Positions 1 through 9,863 of a stretch of DNA of 64,000 nt are shown here, piece after piece. Position numbers and translations under genes: made by a program. Below the pieces are notes generated by a model. It was not told where the DNA came from. It worked only from the letters and a program-made list of their open reading frames with translations, and ran no database searches. Source of the stretch: Theobroma cacao. Lineage: Eukaryota; Streptophyta; Magnoliopsida; Malvales; Malvaceae. Location: assembly GCF_000208745.1 (NCBI RefSeq), contig NC_030851.1, positions 14,377,577 through 14,441,576 of the forward strand, given 5' to 3'. Each line of letters opens with the position of its first letter. Position 1 is the first letter of the stretch.

Positions 1-220
1 GAAAATCCCATGGCAAAAGCTTGTCTTACCCACAAAGTAGCTGAAAAAGGAAAGTTGATGATCCTCCATCATTTTCCTTTATGAAGAAAGGAAAATCAAA
101 GAATCTTCAATAGAGAAGAAGAAAGGAAGCAAAAAGAAGGCGACAAAGAAAGGGAAAGGATCAATAGGTGTAAAAGCCCCCACAGGCAAAGGTAGTGATT
201 CCTCCTAATTTTGAAATCAC

Positions 221-894
221 TTGCATGCTGATTGGTTTAGGAAAATTGAGAATGCTACAATTTTTTGTGGGAAGCTTTTTGATTGGGCTAGTTTTAGTGA
301 TGCACCTGCAGTGAAAAAGGATTTAGATAGTTATTTTGAAACATTAAAACTGAGGTTTTTGAGTACATTTGTGGATAGGATGTTTAGCCCCTCCTTGGTT
401 AAAGAACTTTATTCCAACATTGTTGTAGACAAAATTGAATTGGAAAATCAAGAAGTATTTGCAAAAGATAGCTTGAATATGTTCTAGATGCTAGAGATTT
501 TTAGATTAGTGCTCAAGATTTATGAGAGTTCTTAAAAACTGAATTTGAAATAAGAGAGTACAAAATGCTTGAGAAATATGATCAAAGTCATCTTTTAGAG
601 ATTATAACTGACAAAAAGGAAAACTTTCCTTCCAGAAGCTATGCTAGCAAGATTAAGAATGCTCAACTTAGGATTCTTCATTATTTCATAGCAACCAGTC
701 TGAATGGAAGAACTAACAGTTTTAGCTATGTTAGTGCACAGGATTTGTGGTTGATCGAAGCAGTCTTTAATGAAATTCCACTAGATGTGGGAAAATATAT
801 GGTAAAGAGAATCAATGCAACCTTGTTAGGGGACAAAGCAAATTTGCCGTATGGCAATATCCTTACAGCCTTAGTAAAGAGGAAGAGAATTTGA
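221..894 (+). pseudogene. Decayed env-like / plant-transposon-protein ORF of C0
   Basis: Two open stretches in different frames (221-487 and 565-894) make one decayed protein-coding region with a frameshift and stops between them. The second half reads as an alpha-helical domain with a LRILHYFIATSLNGR segment, a DLWLIEAVFNEIPLDVGKYM segment and a terminal LPYGNILTALVKR. This pattern resembles the 'putative plant transposon protein' domain (Pfam PF20167 type), often found in extra ORFs of plant LTR elements. The flanks (about 90-180 and 1640-1750) are lysine-rich, as in SIRE env-like ORFs. No signal peptide or membrane segment is visible. Function is unknown; it is certainly inactive here. Family recognition is from memory. 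Confidence 0.5.
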
Positions 895-2076
895 AATGGG
901 AGATTTCAGTCTGATCTCATGAAGAATAAGGATCAAGGAATATTCTTAGGTAGTGTATTGAAAATGGGGTACAAGATAGAGAGGAATGAATGTATTAAGA
1001 TCGCAAAAGGTACACTTCTGCCCCCTCCAACTAGTAGTCATTCAAGACCCTTCACTAGGGCCAGTCAACTCCCACTTTAGAGTGACATGATGCTTAATCT
1101 CCCAATAAGAATTAATGGGAAGTTAATTGATCAAGCTGAAAAAATGGTAAAGATTGAAGGAAAACTTCAACAGCTTGAAGCTTTATTAAATCTAGCTACG
1201 GAAACCAAAGTTTTTCGAAGCCCCTGTCTCTACTGCAAGTCAATAAAGTGAAAGAACCACCATAAAACAATTAGAAAGTGCTATTTCTAGTCATGGCAGG
1301 GAAACTGAAAAGGAAATACCTGAAAATCCAAATGTGACTCAAGCTACAAAATGAGGAATCTAGAAAGAATAATGCTGGATAAGAAAAATAACGAAAAAAA
1401 AAACAACCACCCCCTCAAGAGAATGAGAATGAGAGAGAACCCCAAGTTGAAAAAGAACATTCAAATGTTGAAAAGAGTGTTGTGACCTCCTTTACAGAAT
1501 CTAAAGAGATTCTCGTTTTTGATTTCATAAAAGATATCATCAATGAAGCTAAAGCTGACCAAGCACACCAATAGGTAAGGATGCATCAAGAAGCTTAGTC
1601 AGCTCCACTAGAAATAGAACAAACTATAGAATAAGTACATCCAGACAAAGGTAAAGCTACTGACACTAATCTTGTAGCAAAGAAAACTATTGGTAAAGGC
1701 AAGAAAACTATGGCCACCAAGATTGAAACCTTCAAAAAAAAGAAGGTTTGTAAGACTAGAATTCACTTCCATTTAACAATCCTTTAAATCTACAAACCCC
1801 TAGTATATTCCATTAGACTCTCCATCCTGCTCCTTTCTTAAACCTCTTAGTGTTCATTTTGGCACTAACGAATCCTCACCTTCATTTGACTCCGATTAAA
1901 ACCTTTTAGATGATGCCAAAAAGAGAGAGAAATAGGAAGATAAGAAAATAGGATTAGGAAGTAGAGCTAATAGGAATAACGAACTAAGTCCTTAAGGTAT
2001 GCTTTTATTATCTTAGCTTTGGTATGTTTTTTTGTGATGAACAATGGTTGTGTGGTTTATATGTTTTATAATGGTG
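895..2076 (+). other. Decayed coding tail and noncoding 3' region of C0
   Basis: No ORF of useful length. Short lysine/threonine-rich stretches in several frames (for example around 1660-1750) suggest the degraded C-terminal part of the 221-894 protein. From about 1900 the sequence is AT-rich and noncoding up to the TSD of S1. Confidence 0.4.
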
Positions 2077-2081
2077 TTATA
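2077..2081. repeat. Left target-site duplication of solo LTR S1 (TTATA)
   Basis: TTATA immediately precedes the LTR start at 2082 and recurs immediately after the LTR end at 4719-4723. A perfect 5-bp TSD is the expected size for a Ty3/gypsy integrase. Confidence 0.9.
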
Positions 2082-2446
2082 TGTGAGACCTCAACCCGCA
2101 ATAACACGGGCCAGGGATAGTTTCATCATTTCTTCTAAAAAGCTCCTAGAAAAAGGTTTTATGATATTTTAAGGTCTAAATAGGCATAAGACCAAATAAA
2201 TAATGTGTAATGATGAAAACACGAAGAAAACTAAAAGTTTCGATAATTTTCACAATAGGGGCAAAATGATCATTTTGCACCCCAAGTCAAAATTTTAAGT
2301 TTTCGTAAATCCAAGTAGTTTAGATCATTGTGGACCTTGTCCCAATGTCGAAAGAATAAAAATATTGCACAAAGGATTGGAGAAGAACAAGTTAACTTGC
2401 TAAAGATCATTTTCGTAATTTCAAGGGGAGTTGGATAAGTATGAGC

Positions 2447-2454
2447 TATAAATA
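2447..2454 (+). promoter_or_regulatory. TATA box of S1
   Basis: TATAAATA, at the same place relative to the LTR start as in G3 (55791) and S2 (47342). A CT-rich leader follows. Confidence 0.6.
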
Positions 2455-3369
2455 TCTTTTTTCCAGTAGCTTCCTCATTCTCCAGCAGTTTTTCTTCTTC
2501 TTCTTCTTCCTTCTTCCCTCTCACATTTCTTTATCCTCCATGGGAGTCCTCTTCAAGCTTTTATAACTTTTTCTCTCTAGCTCCAATTTTCATGCATCGG
2601 TGCACCTTTTCATGAAATCCTTATGCTCTTTCACTCTCTCACCTTAAAACCNTTCACTCTCTCACTTTAAAACCCTTGAAAAATCCCACTTTCATACTTT
2701 CTCTCACTAACTAGGTGTTTAAAGAGAGAAAGAGAGAGAAAGCTCCCACAATAGCGTGGAAAATTTATTGGAAAGAATTTCAATGTTTCAAGCTACCAAG
2801 GTGAGTAGGGGGTGTCGATTTTAAAAATTTTCATAAATATATACCTATAAGTATGATTTATTTTAATTACGAAAATTATGGATAGCATGTGCTGGTAGAT
2901 ATTTTAGGGAATTGTGAATGTTTGTAGTTGAGGTTATCTACTCATTTTAGAGTGATTAGGGTAGTGAAAATAGATAGCCATTTAAATGGAAATTGGAAGC
3001 TAGCTAAGAGAAAGCTTTAGACTTTATATGTATGTGAATTGACAAATTGGTGATGCTAATGTGATAATAGGTTCCAACGAAGCCCCATCATCCCATTTGG
3101 ACAATTAGGGAAGTCAGGATCGACTAAAGGCTCAAATTAAACCGGTGAGTGGACTTGTATTTCAAAATTTATTTTGGGAATGTGAATGTAATTGTATAAA
3201 CATTTGAAAGATTTTATCCAGCTTTTCTTTAAAAATGTACCTTGGGAACAAGCCTTTGGTGAAGTGTTTTTATCTTATGAAAATGTGTTATATAAATGGT
3301 TTATGTGTTATCAAAATATGATGATATGTATAATATGCATTAGGTGTTTCTTTTGTATGTTGATGTGGA

Positions 3370-3535
3370 CTCGGTTATGTGCGAGTAAGAGTGCGCATAC
3401 ACTGATGATGACTTGGCTATGTGAGAGTAGAAGTGGGCATAAGCCGATGATGAGCCATCTATGTGCGAGTAGGAGTGCGCATAAGCCAATGCTGACCCAG
3501 CCATGTGTTAGTGGGGAGTGCACATGAGTTGATGA
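3370..3535 (+). repeat. 42-bp minisatellite in S1 with adjoining TA tract
   Basis: About four degenerate copies of a 42-bp unit (core: GTGCGCATAAGCCGATG then TGACCCAGCCATGTG). It is followed at about 3564-3590 by a (TA)n tract. The unit length is a multiple of three, so it produces repetitive open frames on both strands that are not genes. Confidence 0.8.
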
Positions 3536-4718
3536 CGATGGGAGAGTGTGCATGATGATGGATATATATATATATATACATATATAGATATGTGTGTCAT
3601 GGGAAGTTCATGAATATGTATATGGTTGAAATGCATGTGAAATTTGACATGTTCAACTTTGGGAATTTATATGTGTTTCATGTTGCATTTGTCATGTGAA
3701 CAGGGTGGCCTTTTCTTGAGGAAATGGGGAATTTTTGTCGGTGCCCAATTTCTCATTGTAGCGAGATTCATTCTCGCTGTAACGAGAAACTCTAGGGTTT
3801 TCGAGGGTTTCACTAGACATGGTTCTCGCTGCAGCAAGAAAGTTTGTGTTTTATGGCTTGAATCTCGCTGCAGCAAAAAACTTTCGATTTTGCTTAGTGT
3901 CTTGATCGATTGCTACGCTATTTTCCACTTCTTTGGTACTATAGTTGAGCATGGACTTCCAACATCAAGGAATAAGCAAATTAAGTTTAAAATGAGGGGT
4001 TTGGTGAGAAACCTTCGGCCAGCTAAGAAACCCTCAGCCAATTGATAATTGAAGTCAAATGTCAGTGAGAATGCCTTTCCACTGCAGCGAGGATTCGTCA
4101 TCTAGTTAACTTGAATTGCATGAAAGTTATTAAAGTTTTCATTCTTCAAATCTTTTGTTGAGCATGGACCCTTTACATTAAGTTATTTAATCAATTGGGG
4201 TTTTCTTGAGGGGTTTTGATAAGCACTAAATTAAATTTCATTGTTTTGAAATAAGTGCACATGATTTTTAAATCCTTTCTTACTGTAGCTTGTTCCTTTC
4301 CTTGTTCACTCACTGGGTTGATACTCATCGTTTTCTACTTCATATTTTCAGATCACGAGGCAACTGGTAACTAGGTCGAAGTGTCTTCGTATATTCGACC
4401 CTTGCTAGGTGTCTCAGCATTTAGTAGCTGTACATTCATCCGAGTCTCTCCGCTGGAAGTCGAGTACTCTTTTGTTGTGTATAGATAGACCCAATGTAAA
4501 TTATTAAGACATTTGTTTAGACAACACATGTATATTAGTTGGTAATGCCATTATAAGTTGGCAATGAATAACATTAACTGGATTTTAAATTATGAAATGT
4601 AACTTTAGTAATTTGATGGAATAATGAGTAGGATAATATAGCTAAGCTTGCTTGGGCTTAGTGGGCTATGTCCATTGAGCCCTCGCGCCAGTCATGGCCC
4701 GAGATTTGGGCCGTGACA

Positions 4719-4723
4719 TTATA
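4719..4723. repeat. Right target-site duplication of S1 (TTATA)
   Basis: Second copy of the 2077-2081 TSD; C0 resumes at 4724. Confidence 0.9.
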
Positions 4724-4988
4724 TGCCGAACTATGTTGATATGGGTTGTGTGGCTTATGTTGTGCCGAGTTTCTTTATTTTTATGTTGAACTTATACTAA
4801 ATGGTTGAATATTGAATATATACATATATATGCTCCTGTGTTTGAATGGCTTTATGTTGGATAATTTTATTAGAGCATATATTTAGAGGGAGCACATACT
4901 CAGGGGGAGAAATCCTCAAAATTGCACGAAATATTCTTTTCATTTACAGATATTGCACTATTAATCTAGGGGTGTTTTGTCATCATAT
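4724..4988 (+). other. C0 3' noncoding region, right part
   Basis: AT-rich, no ORF. It contains short G-runs (AGGGGGAGA around 4909) and, just before the PPT, GGTGTTTTGTCATCATAT. That phrase is also found at the equivalent place inside the C2 LTRs (around 8053-8100 and 29883-29930, opposite strand), which ties C0 and C2 to the same copia lineage. Confidence 0.55.
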
Positions 4989-5005
4989 AAAAAAAAAAGG
5001 GAGAA
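4989..5005 (+). other. Polypurine tract of C0
   Basis: A purine run (ten A, then GGGAGAA) lies directly upstream of the TG that opens the LTR at 5006. This is the expected position for plus-strand priming. Confidence 0.75.
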
Positions 5006-5189
5006 TGTTGACTCCATATGTTTTTTATGATAACAAAACATTCCTCATTCATTTATGTCTAATTTCACTATTTAAGTGTGCAGGATTTAATTTTATACCC
5101 CTAACAAAGTTGTTAATTGAAGGCAAGTCAAGGAGTTTGCTAAGTTTAATGAAGAGTTAATCAATTAAGAGGGAAAGAACAAGTAATGA

Positions 5190-5720
5190 GCAAAAACAGA
5201 ACCTTAGTAATGATTATCAAAGGACCTTAATTAGTTAAGGCATGGTTGCGTGATAAGCTGAAGCAAAATAGAAATATGCTAATCAGTTAAAAGGTTTGGT
5301 TAATCGGTTAGAGCACAAGGTCCTAGTATCTTCAGACGCCAAAAATAAGTTTGAAAATATAGTTGATCATTGAAGAGACCCAAAATGGAGAAGTTCAAAA
5401 TTTGAAGATCTTCTAGTTAATTAAAGGTGATTTTAATCAGTTATGGTTGAAGGAAGCACAACTTTAATCACTTAAAGGAAAAGCTAACCAATTAAAGGAA
5501 GATTGTTATGTAGAGAAGTGAAAACAAAATGTTTGTAATCGGTTAAAGCTTGCCATAACCAGTTAGAGGAAGTATACTAAAGAAAAGAAGTTTTAAGATA
5601 GGAAACTTGTAATCGGTTGAACCTTTTGTAATCGGTTAGAGCAAAGAACACAATAGCAAGATAGTGTAAAGCAAAAAAGCTGTAATTGGTTAGAGCTGCC
5701 TGTTACAAGTTAGCCGAAGT
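5190..5720 (+). repeat. Array of TAATCGGTTAgAGC-like motifs in the C0 LTR U3
   Basis: Roughly a dozen degenerate copies of TAATCGGTTAGAGC / TAACCAATTAAAGG at irregular spacing, for example near 5298, 5462, 5536, 5610, 5626 and 5682. The core is partly palindromic. The array ends about 110 bp upstream of the TATA box, where transcription-factor or repressor sites would lie. Function is unproven. Confidence 0.6.
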
Positions 5721-5831
5721 CTGTCTGCCTTTTTGAATTTAAACACTAAAGGACAATATAGGCTAGAAGGGCATCAAAGTTGTTTCAAATGGTTAAAAAC
5801 TTTCTCCAACAGAAAAATCTGACTCCCAAGG

Positions 5832-5839
5832 TATAAAAG
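5832..5839 (+). promoter_or_regulatory. TATA box of the C0 LTR
   Basis: TATAAAAG, followed by an A/G-rich leader. It lies just downstream of the motif array, which fits the U3 promoter of a copia LTR. Confidence 0.6.
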
Positions 5840-6377
5840 GAAGCTCTAATGGTCAAAGAAAAAAGATATGAAGGAAAAGGAGCTACTTTGAGCAAAAAGC
5901 CAAATATGCTTCACCGAAAATACTTGTTCTGCATTCCAAAACAAAAAAAAGTGTTTAAGCTTGATTGTAATCTGTCCAAACTTGTAAAGATACTTAATTG
6001 TACTTTTTTTTCTTTTCTTGGGAAATTAGAGTATGAAAAGCACTTTAAAGATTGTTGTAAGGGATTAGAGCTTGGATTAGAAGCTCACCTTGTAAAAGCT
6101 TGGTGGAAGCTGTGAATTCCACCGACATAGTGAAGTTAGGTTGAAACTCCTTGATTGGGAGATCAAGGTAGTGGATGTAGGTCAAGGGGACTAGACCATT
6201 ATAAATACTCTTGAATTATCCACTTTTTTTTACCTTTTCTTACTTGGTGTCTTGTACTTCTAACAAGTTCTAGTCCTTCTCTTCATCTAGTTGATTAAGA
6301 GCTCTTCAAGCTTTAAAGGCTAAATAGAAAATTTTTAATGCTATTCACCCCTCTCTAGCGCTCTAACTAGACCAACA

Positions 6378-6769
6378 ACTTAAACATGATTAAGAACATT
6401 TTAAGATGACAGAAGTTGAATCCATAAATAAGATGTTTGAGAGATTCACAGAAATTTTAGGAGATTTAAAGCCTTTAGGGAAAAACTTTCCCAATGGGCA
6501 ACTAGTAAAAAAAATACTTTACAGTCTGCCAATATCTTGTAGACCCAAAGACATGGCTATAAAGGAAGTTGGAAACCTCAACAATTTTAAGCTAAAAGAG
6601 CTACTGGTATCTCTACCCACCAATGAGATGACTTAAAAACATGAAAGTGAGAAAAAGGAAGTTAAGAACAAAGACACTAGAAATAAGGGATAGCCCTTAA
6701 ATCTTTAGTTGAGAAGGATGAGAAAAAGCACAAAGAGTGAGAGTGAAGAAGAAGAGGACATGGCCATGT
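6378..6769 (+). pseudogene. Copia gag fragment of element C1 (UBN2-type, N-terminal side)
   Basis: An open stretch from about 6406 to 6636 encodes a typical Ty1/copia Gag core. It contains an ESINKMFERFTEILGDLK segment, then LVKKILYSLPISCRPKDMAI, then LKELLVSLPTNEM. These match the conserved alpha-helical gag-polypeptide (UBN2) domain, which assembles virus-like particles. The left flank is the end of the C0 LTR, so the gag N-terminus is not in the window. The acidic region after the domain is cut at 6769 by C2, and the same reading frame resumes at 30517 once C2 and one TSD copy are removed. A stop after 6636 and several others make it non-functional. Confidence 0.8.
6765..6769. repeat. Left target-site duplication of C2 (CATGT)
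   Basis: CATGT precedes the left end of C2 and recurs exactly at 30512-30516. Removing 6770-30516 restores an uninterrupted gag frame, which independently supports the boundary. Confidence 0.92.
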
Positions 6770-6999
6770 TGTTGGTCCTAATAATATGTGTTAGAGGGGG
6801 GATGAATAGCAAAAATCAGCTTTTGACAAGATGAAGAACTAATTTCCAACACAAAGAAAATAAAAACAGAGTAAACAATGCACAGCAATTTATAGTGGTT
6901 CGGTCCAAAACCTACATCCACTACCTTGATTATCCAACCAAGGATTTTCCATACAATTCCACTAATAATTGGTGAAATTCATAAACTTTCACCAAGCTT

Positions 7000-7280
7000 T
7001 ACAATGGCTTTTACAAGGCTCAACCAAAACCTTTTACATTAGTTTTTCACGGGTTAAACTAAAACCCAAAGTGGTTTTTCAAAGGCTCAACCATAACCTT
7101 TCACAATGGTTTTTCACGGGCTCAACCAAAACCCAAAGTGGTTTTTCAAAGGCTCAACCATAACCTACAACAATGGTTTTTCACAATCTCAACCAAAACC
7201 CAAAGTGGTTTTTAAAAGGCTCAACCATAACCTACAACAATGGTTTTTACCGGGATCAACTAAAACCCAACAACCAACTT
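7000..7280 (-). repeat. 67-bp minisatellite in the left C2 LTR
   Basis: About four copies of a 67-bp unit, each made of two related half-units of 33-34 bp; GTGGTTTTTC recurs at 7071, 7138 and 7205. The homologous array in the right LTR is at about 28850-29100. The open frames here are products of the repeat and not genes. Confidence 0.8.
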
Positions 7281-7689
7281 TTCTAAGCTAAGTTGGAACC
7301 TTTACACTCAATCAAGCAATCCAAGCTTGAATAAATCCCTTAGAGTGACTCGCTCATTCTAAGTGTACAAGAAGAGAAGAAATAAAGAAGTACCTATGAT
7401 CACTTACTTGATCTAGATGGTACAAGATGAAGTGCTGAACACTATTACAAAGATTAGCGTTTAAGTGCAGTAAGGTGCAGAGAAGATTTTCTGGTTTTTC
7501 AGCTCTATATCACTTGGAAGCCTTCAATTCTCTCAAAAAACCAATTTCTAACCATTGGAAGACCCTTTTATGCTTAGAAAAATAACTCTGATGGCAGTTT
7601 GACAGTTTATGGCTGTTGAAAACAGTTGAGGATGAGTTCTAGCCGTTAATCTATCTTGTAGTGCTCTGGCTCAAATTGCAGACAGAGCT

Positions 7690-7790
7690 CTTAGTAGACC
7701 GACTTGGTCGACTAAGTTGATTCTGTTTTTGGTTTGCAGATCTTAGCAGAGAGCAGTTAGTCGACTATCTTGGTCGACTAAGTTGATTTT
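7690..7790 (-). repeat. GTCGAC dyad repeats in the left C2 LTR
   Basis: Repeated TTGGTCGACTAAGTTGATT phrases with a palindromic TCGA centre, two main copies about 65 bp apart. On the element's strand they lie just upstream of the promoter (compare 29510-29620 in the right LTR). Confidence 0.6.
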
Positions 7791-8684
7791 GTTTCTTAAA
7801 CTCTTCAGCATGCCATTTCTCCAATTTGAAACTTTGATCAACCAATATTCTTCCTTATTTCACCAATAAGCTTCCTCTTTGTTAGATAGTTACATCTTGT
7901 TGATTTTATCCCTCTTTTTTTTTTATCAAAAATACTTTTTGAAGAATTAATAAATTAATTTCATATATTAATTTCCTGCACACTCAAGTAAAGGTATTAG
8001 ACACAAATGAATGGGAATTTTTTGCTATCATCAAAAACATATAGAGTCAACATTCTCTTTCTCTTATTTTTGATGATGACAAAACACTCCTAGTTTAAAA
8101 GTGCAATGTCTATGTTCAATATGAATGCTTCAAATCTTTATGCATAATGAGTTGCTCCCCCTTAGTCAATGCATCTAGTTTTCTTTAAAGATTTGCAATA
8201 AACTATTTATCATATCCATAACAGCTAAACAAGATATACAATGCCCATAGTAGCTAAGAAAGATATATTGAATATCCATAATAACTAGCACATAATATTC
8301 AATAAAATCCTAACTAAGCATAACACACATAAATTAAACGTGAAGACCTATTTAACTCTATTTGATTTAGTCTTCCTTTTATCCTTTTTCTTTTTCATCA
8401 TTAAACAAGATATTCAAAAACTCCCCCTTAATGAGTGCATCAAGATTTTCCTTTTATCGTTAGATCAAACTTTAATGAATGAGAATCATAAGCACTCATA
8501 CACCTAAGTCATAAAAGCTTATAGATATAGTTCAATAACTTCAAGAGTCAAGATTGTGTCTATGCAAGAACAAATGTATGGGAGTTAAATCATTTCAATA
8601 AATTGTCAAGGATTACTTAAATAATGTTAAAGCAAATTTGATCATTTTTTCATAATCAAAACTATAATAATTTTAAAGCTAACA

Positions 8685-8698
8685 ATCTCCCCCTTTTT
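8685..8698 (-). other. Polypurine tract of C2
   Basis: On the - strand: AAAAGGGGGAGAT followed directly by the LTR start TGTTAGC. No such tract adjoins the right LTR, which fixes the - orientation of C2. Confidence 0.75.
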
Positions 8699-8901
8699 GA
8701 TATGACAAAACTATAAGCATAATTTGCATTTGAAATGATTTCAAAATCTCCCTTTCGACATATGCATTAAATTAAATTTGCTCATAAACCTTCTCCCCTT
8801 TTTTGTTATTTGAAAAAGGTTAAGAAGAGTGAGCATTAAACACTTAAGCTCAAGAAAGATAAGCATAAAGAAAGATACCCTCATCCATGTCACTACAAAA
8901 A
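8699..8901 (-). other. C2 3' internal noncoding region, left part
   Basis: AT-rich, no ORF. It continues at 19271 after removal of composite E. Repeated short phrases of the type AAGCTCAAGAAAGATAAGCA occur on both sides of E. Confidence 0.6.
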
Positions 8902-8906
8902 ATAAC
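8902..8906. repeat. Left target-site duplication of composite E (ATAAC)
   Basis: ATAAC precedes 8907 and recurs exactly at 19266-19270, which defines the 10,359-bp segment between as one insertion event. Confidence 0.88.
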
Positions 8907-9822
8907 TATCACGACCTAAATCCCGAGCCATGACTGGCCCAAGAGCCCCATGGACATAGCCCACCAAGCCCAAGCAAGCCTATCTATATTATCTCGCTCA
9001 TTATTCCATCAAAGTTACTAAAGTCACATTTCATAATTTCGAACCAAAATAATGCTAACCATTTCCAACTCTTAAGGGCATACTAATCCAAATATATACA
9101 TACATTATCTAAAACATGTATCTTAACAATTTACATCAAGTTTGTTTATACATGTCAAAAAGAAGACTCGATTTCCAACGGAGAGACTCAGATAAATGTA
9201 CAGCTATTGAAGACAGAGACACCTACCAAAGGTTGAATATACAAAGACACCTCGGCTTAGTTACCAGCTACCTCTTGATCTGAAAACATGAAGTTGAAAA
9301 TGGTGAGTATAAACCTAGTGAGTAAACAAGGAAGGGAACAAGCAAACAATAAGGAAGGTTTAAAGAAAATCACGATGCATTTATCTTTAAAACAATGCAA
9401 TTTAGATTAACTCTTATTAAAACCCTTCATGTAAACCCCAAATGAGTAAATCACATGATAAAAAGGGTCCATGCTCAACAAAGGATTTGAAGAGTGAAAA
9501 CTTTAATATCATTCATGCAATTGAAGTCAAGTAAACGACGGGTCCTCGCTGCAGCAGAAAGGCATTCTCACTGCAGTGAGATTTCGACCAGCATTACCCC
9601 TCCAAATCCGGGAGTTTTTCGCTGTAGCCAGAATGAATCTAACTGTAGCGAGAAATAAAGTACCATGAAAAAGTTTCCTTCCTTTCAAGAAAAAGCCATC
9701 CTGCAAAAATGACAAAAAAATCAACATGAAATGTATAATAATTCCCAAAGTTTAACATGCAAGATTCACATGTGCAACACCATATACCATACCAATGAAC
9801 TTTTTATAACACACATATCTAC

Positions 9823-9863
<41 letters not shown>

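Larger units (their letters stand above)
1..2076 (+). mobile_element. SIRE-like copia element C0, 3' internal region (left part)
   Basis: This is the 3' internal part of a + strand copia-type LTR element whose 5' half lies left of the window. It carries a decayed ORF (221-894), then lysine-rich, stop-riddled sequence (about 895-1900), then AT-rich noncoding DNA. It continues at 4724 after the solo LTR S1 and reaches a polypurine tract and LTR at 4989-6377. A 3' extra ORF followed by a long noncoding stretch before the PPT is the known layout of SIRE/Maximus copia elements; assigning C0 to that lineage is an inference, because no pol is visible here. Confidence 0.6.
2082..4718 (+). mobile_element. 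Gypsy solo LTR S1, same superfamily as the G3 and E LTRs
   Basis: A 2,637-bp LTR with canonical TG...CA ends (TGTGAGACC at the left, CCGTGACA at the right) and a perfect TTATA TSD. Start, end and internal landmarks match the LTRs of G3 (55402-58111), E (14991-17822) and S2 (46949-49199): a TATA box at 2447-2454, a CT-rich 5' UTR-like stretch around 2480-2600, a 42-bp minisatellite at about 3370-3530, a TA tract near 3564-3590 and CTCGCTGCAGC-type palindromes at 3820-3875. No internal domain adjoins it, so it is a solo LTR formed by LTR-LTR recombination. A single N at 2652 falls in a short local duplication and may be an assembly artefact. Confidence 0.92.
5006..6377 (+). mobile_element. 3' LTR of copia element C0
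   Basis: An LTR of 1,372 bp that begins TGTTGACTCC right after a PPT and ends ACCAACA. It holds a motif array (about 5190-5720), a TATA box at 5832-5839 and a CT-rich R/U5 region (about 6220-6370). The next base (6378) lies in the middle of a copia gag frame, not at a primer-binding site. So this is a 3' LTR whose right flank is another element (C1), and C0 is itself an insertion into C1 gag. The first flanking bases are ACTTA; the matching left TSD is outside the window. Confidence 0.8.
6770..8684 (-). mobile_element. 3' LTR of copia element C2 (composite, 1.9 kb)
   Basis: Read on the - strand, this LTR starts TGTTAGC at 8684 and ends ACCAACA at 6770 (1,915 bp). It is homologous throughout to 28631-30511. 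A G-rich PPT lies just outside it at 8685-8698, so it is the 3' LTR. Unusually, it contains a second LTR start inside it at 8052 (TGTTGACTC, the same as C0) preceded by a decayed PPT-like sequence, as if a complete copia LTR plus about 630 bp of 3' internal sequence had become part of a longer LTR. It also holds a 67-bp minisatellite and a SalI-like TCGAC dyad array. Confidence 0.82.
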
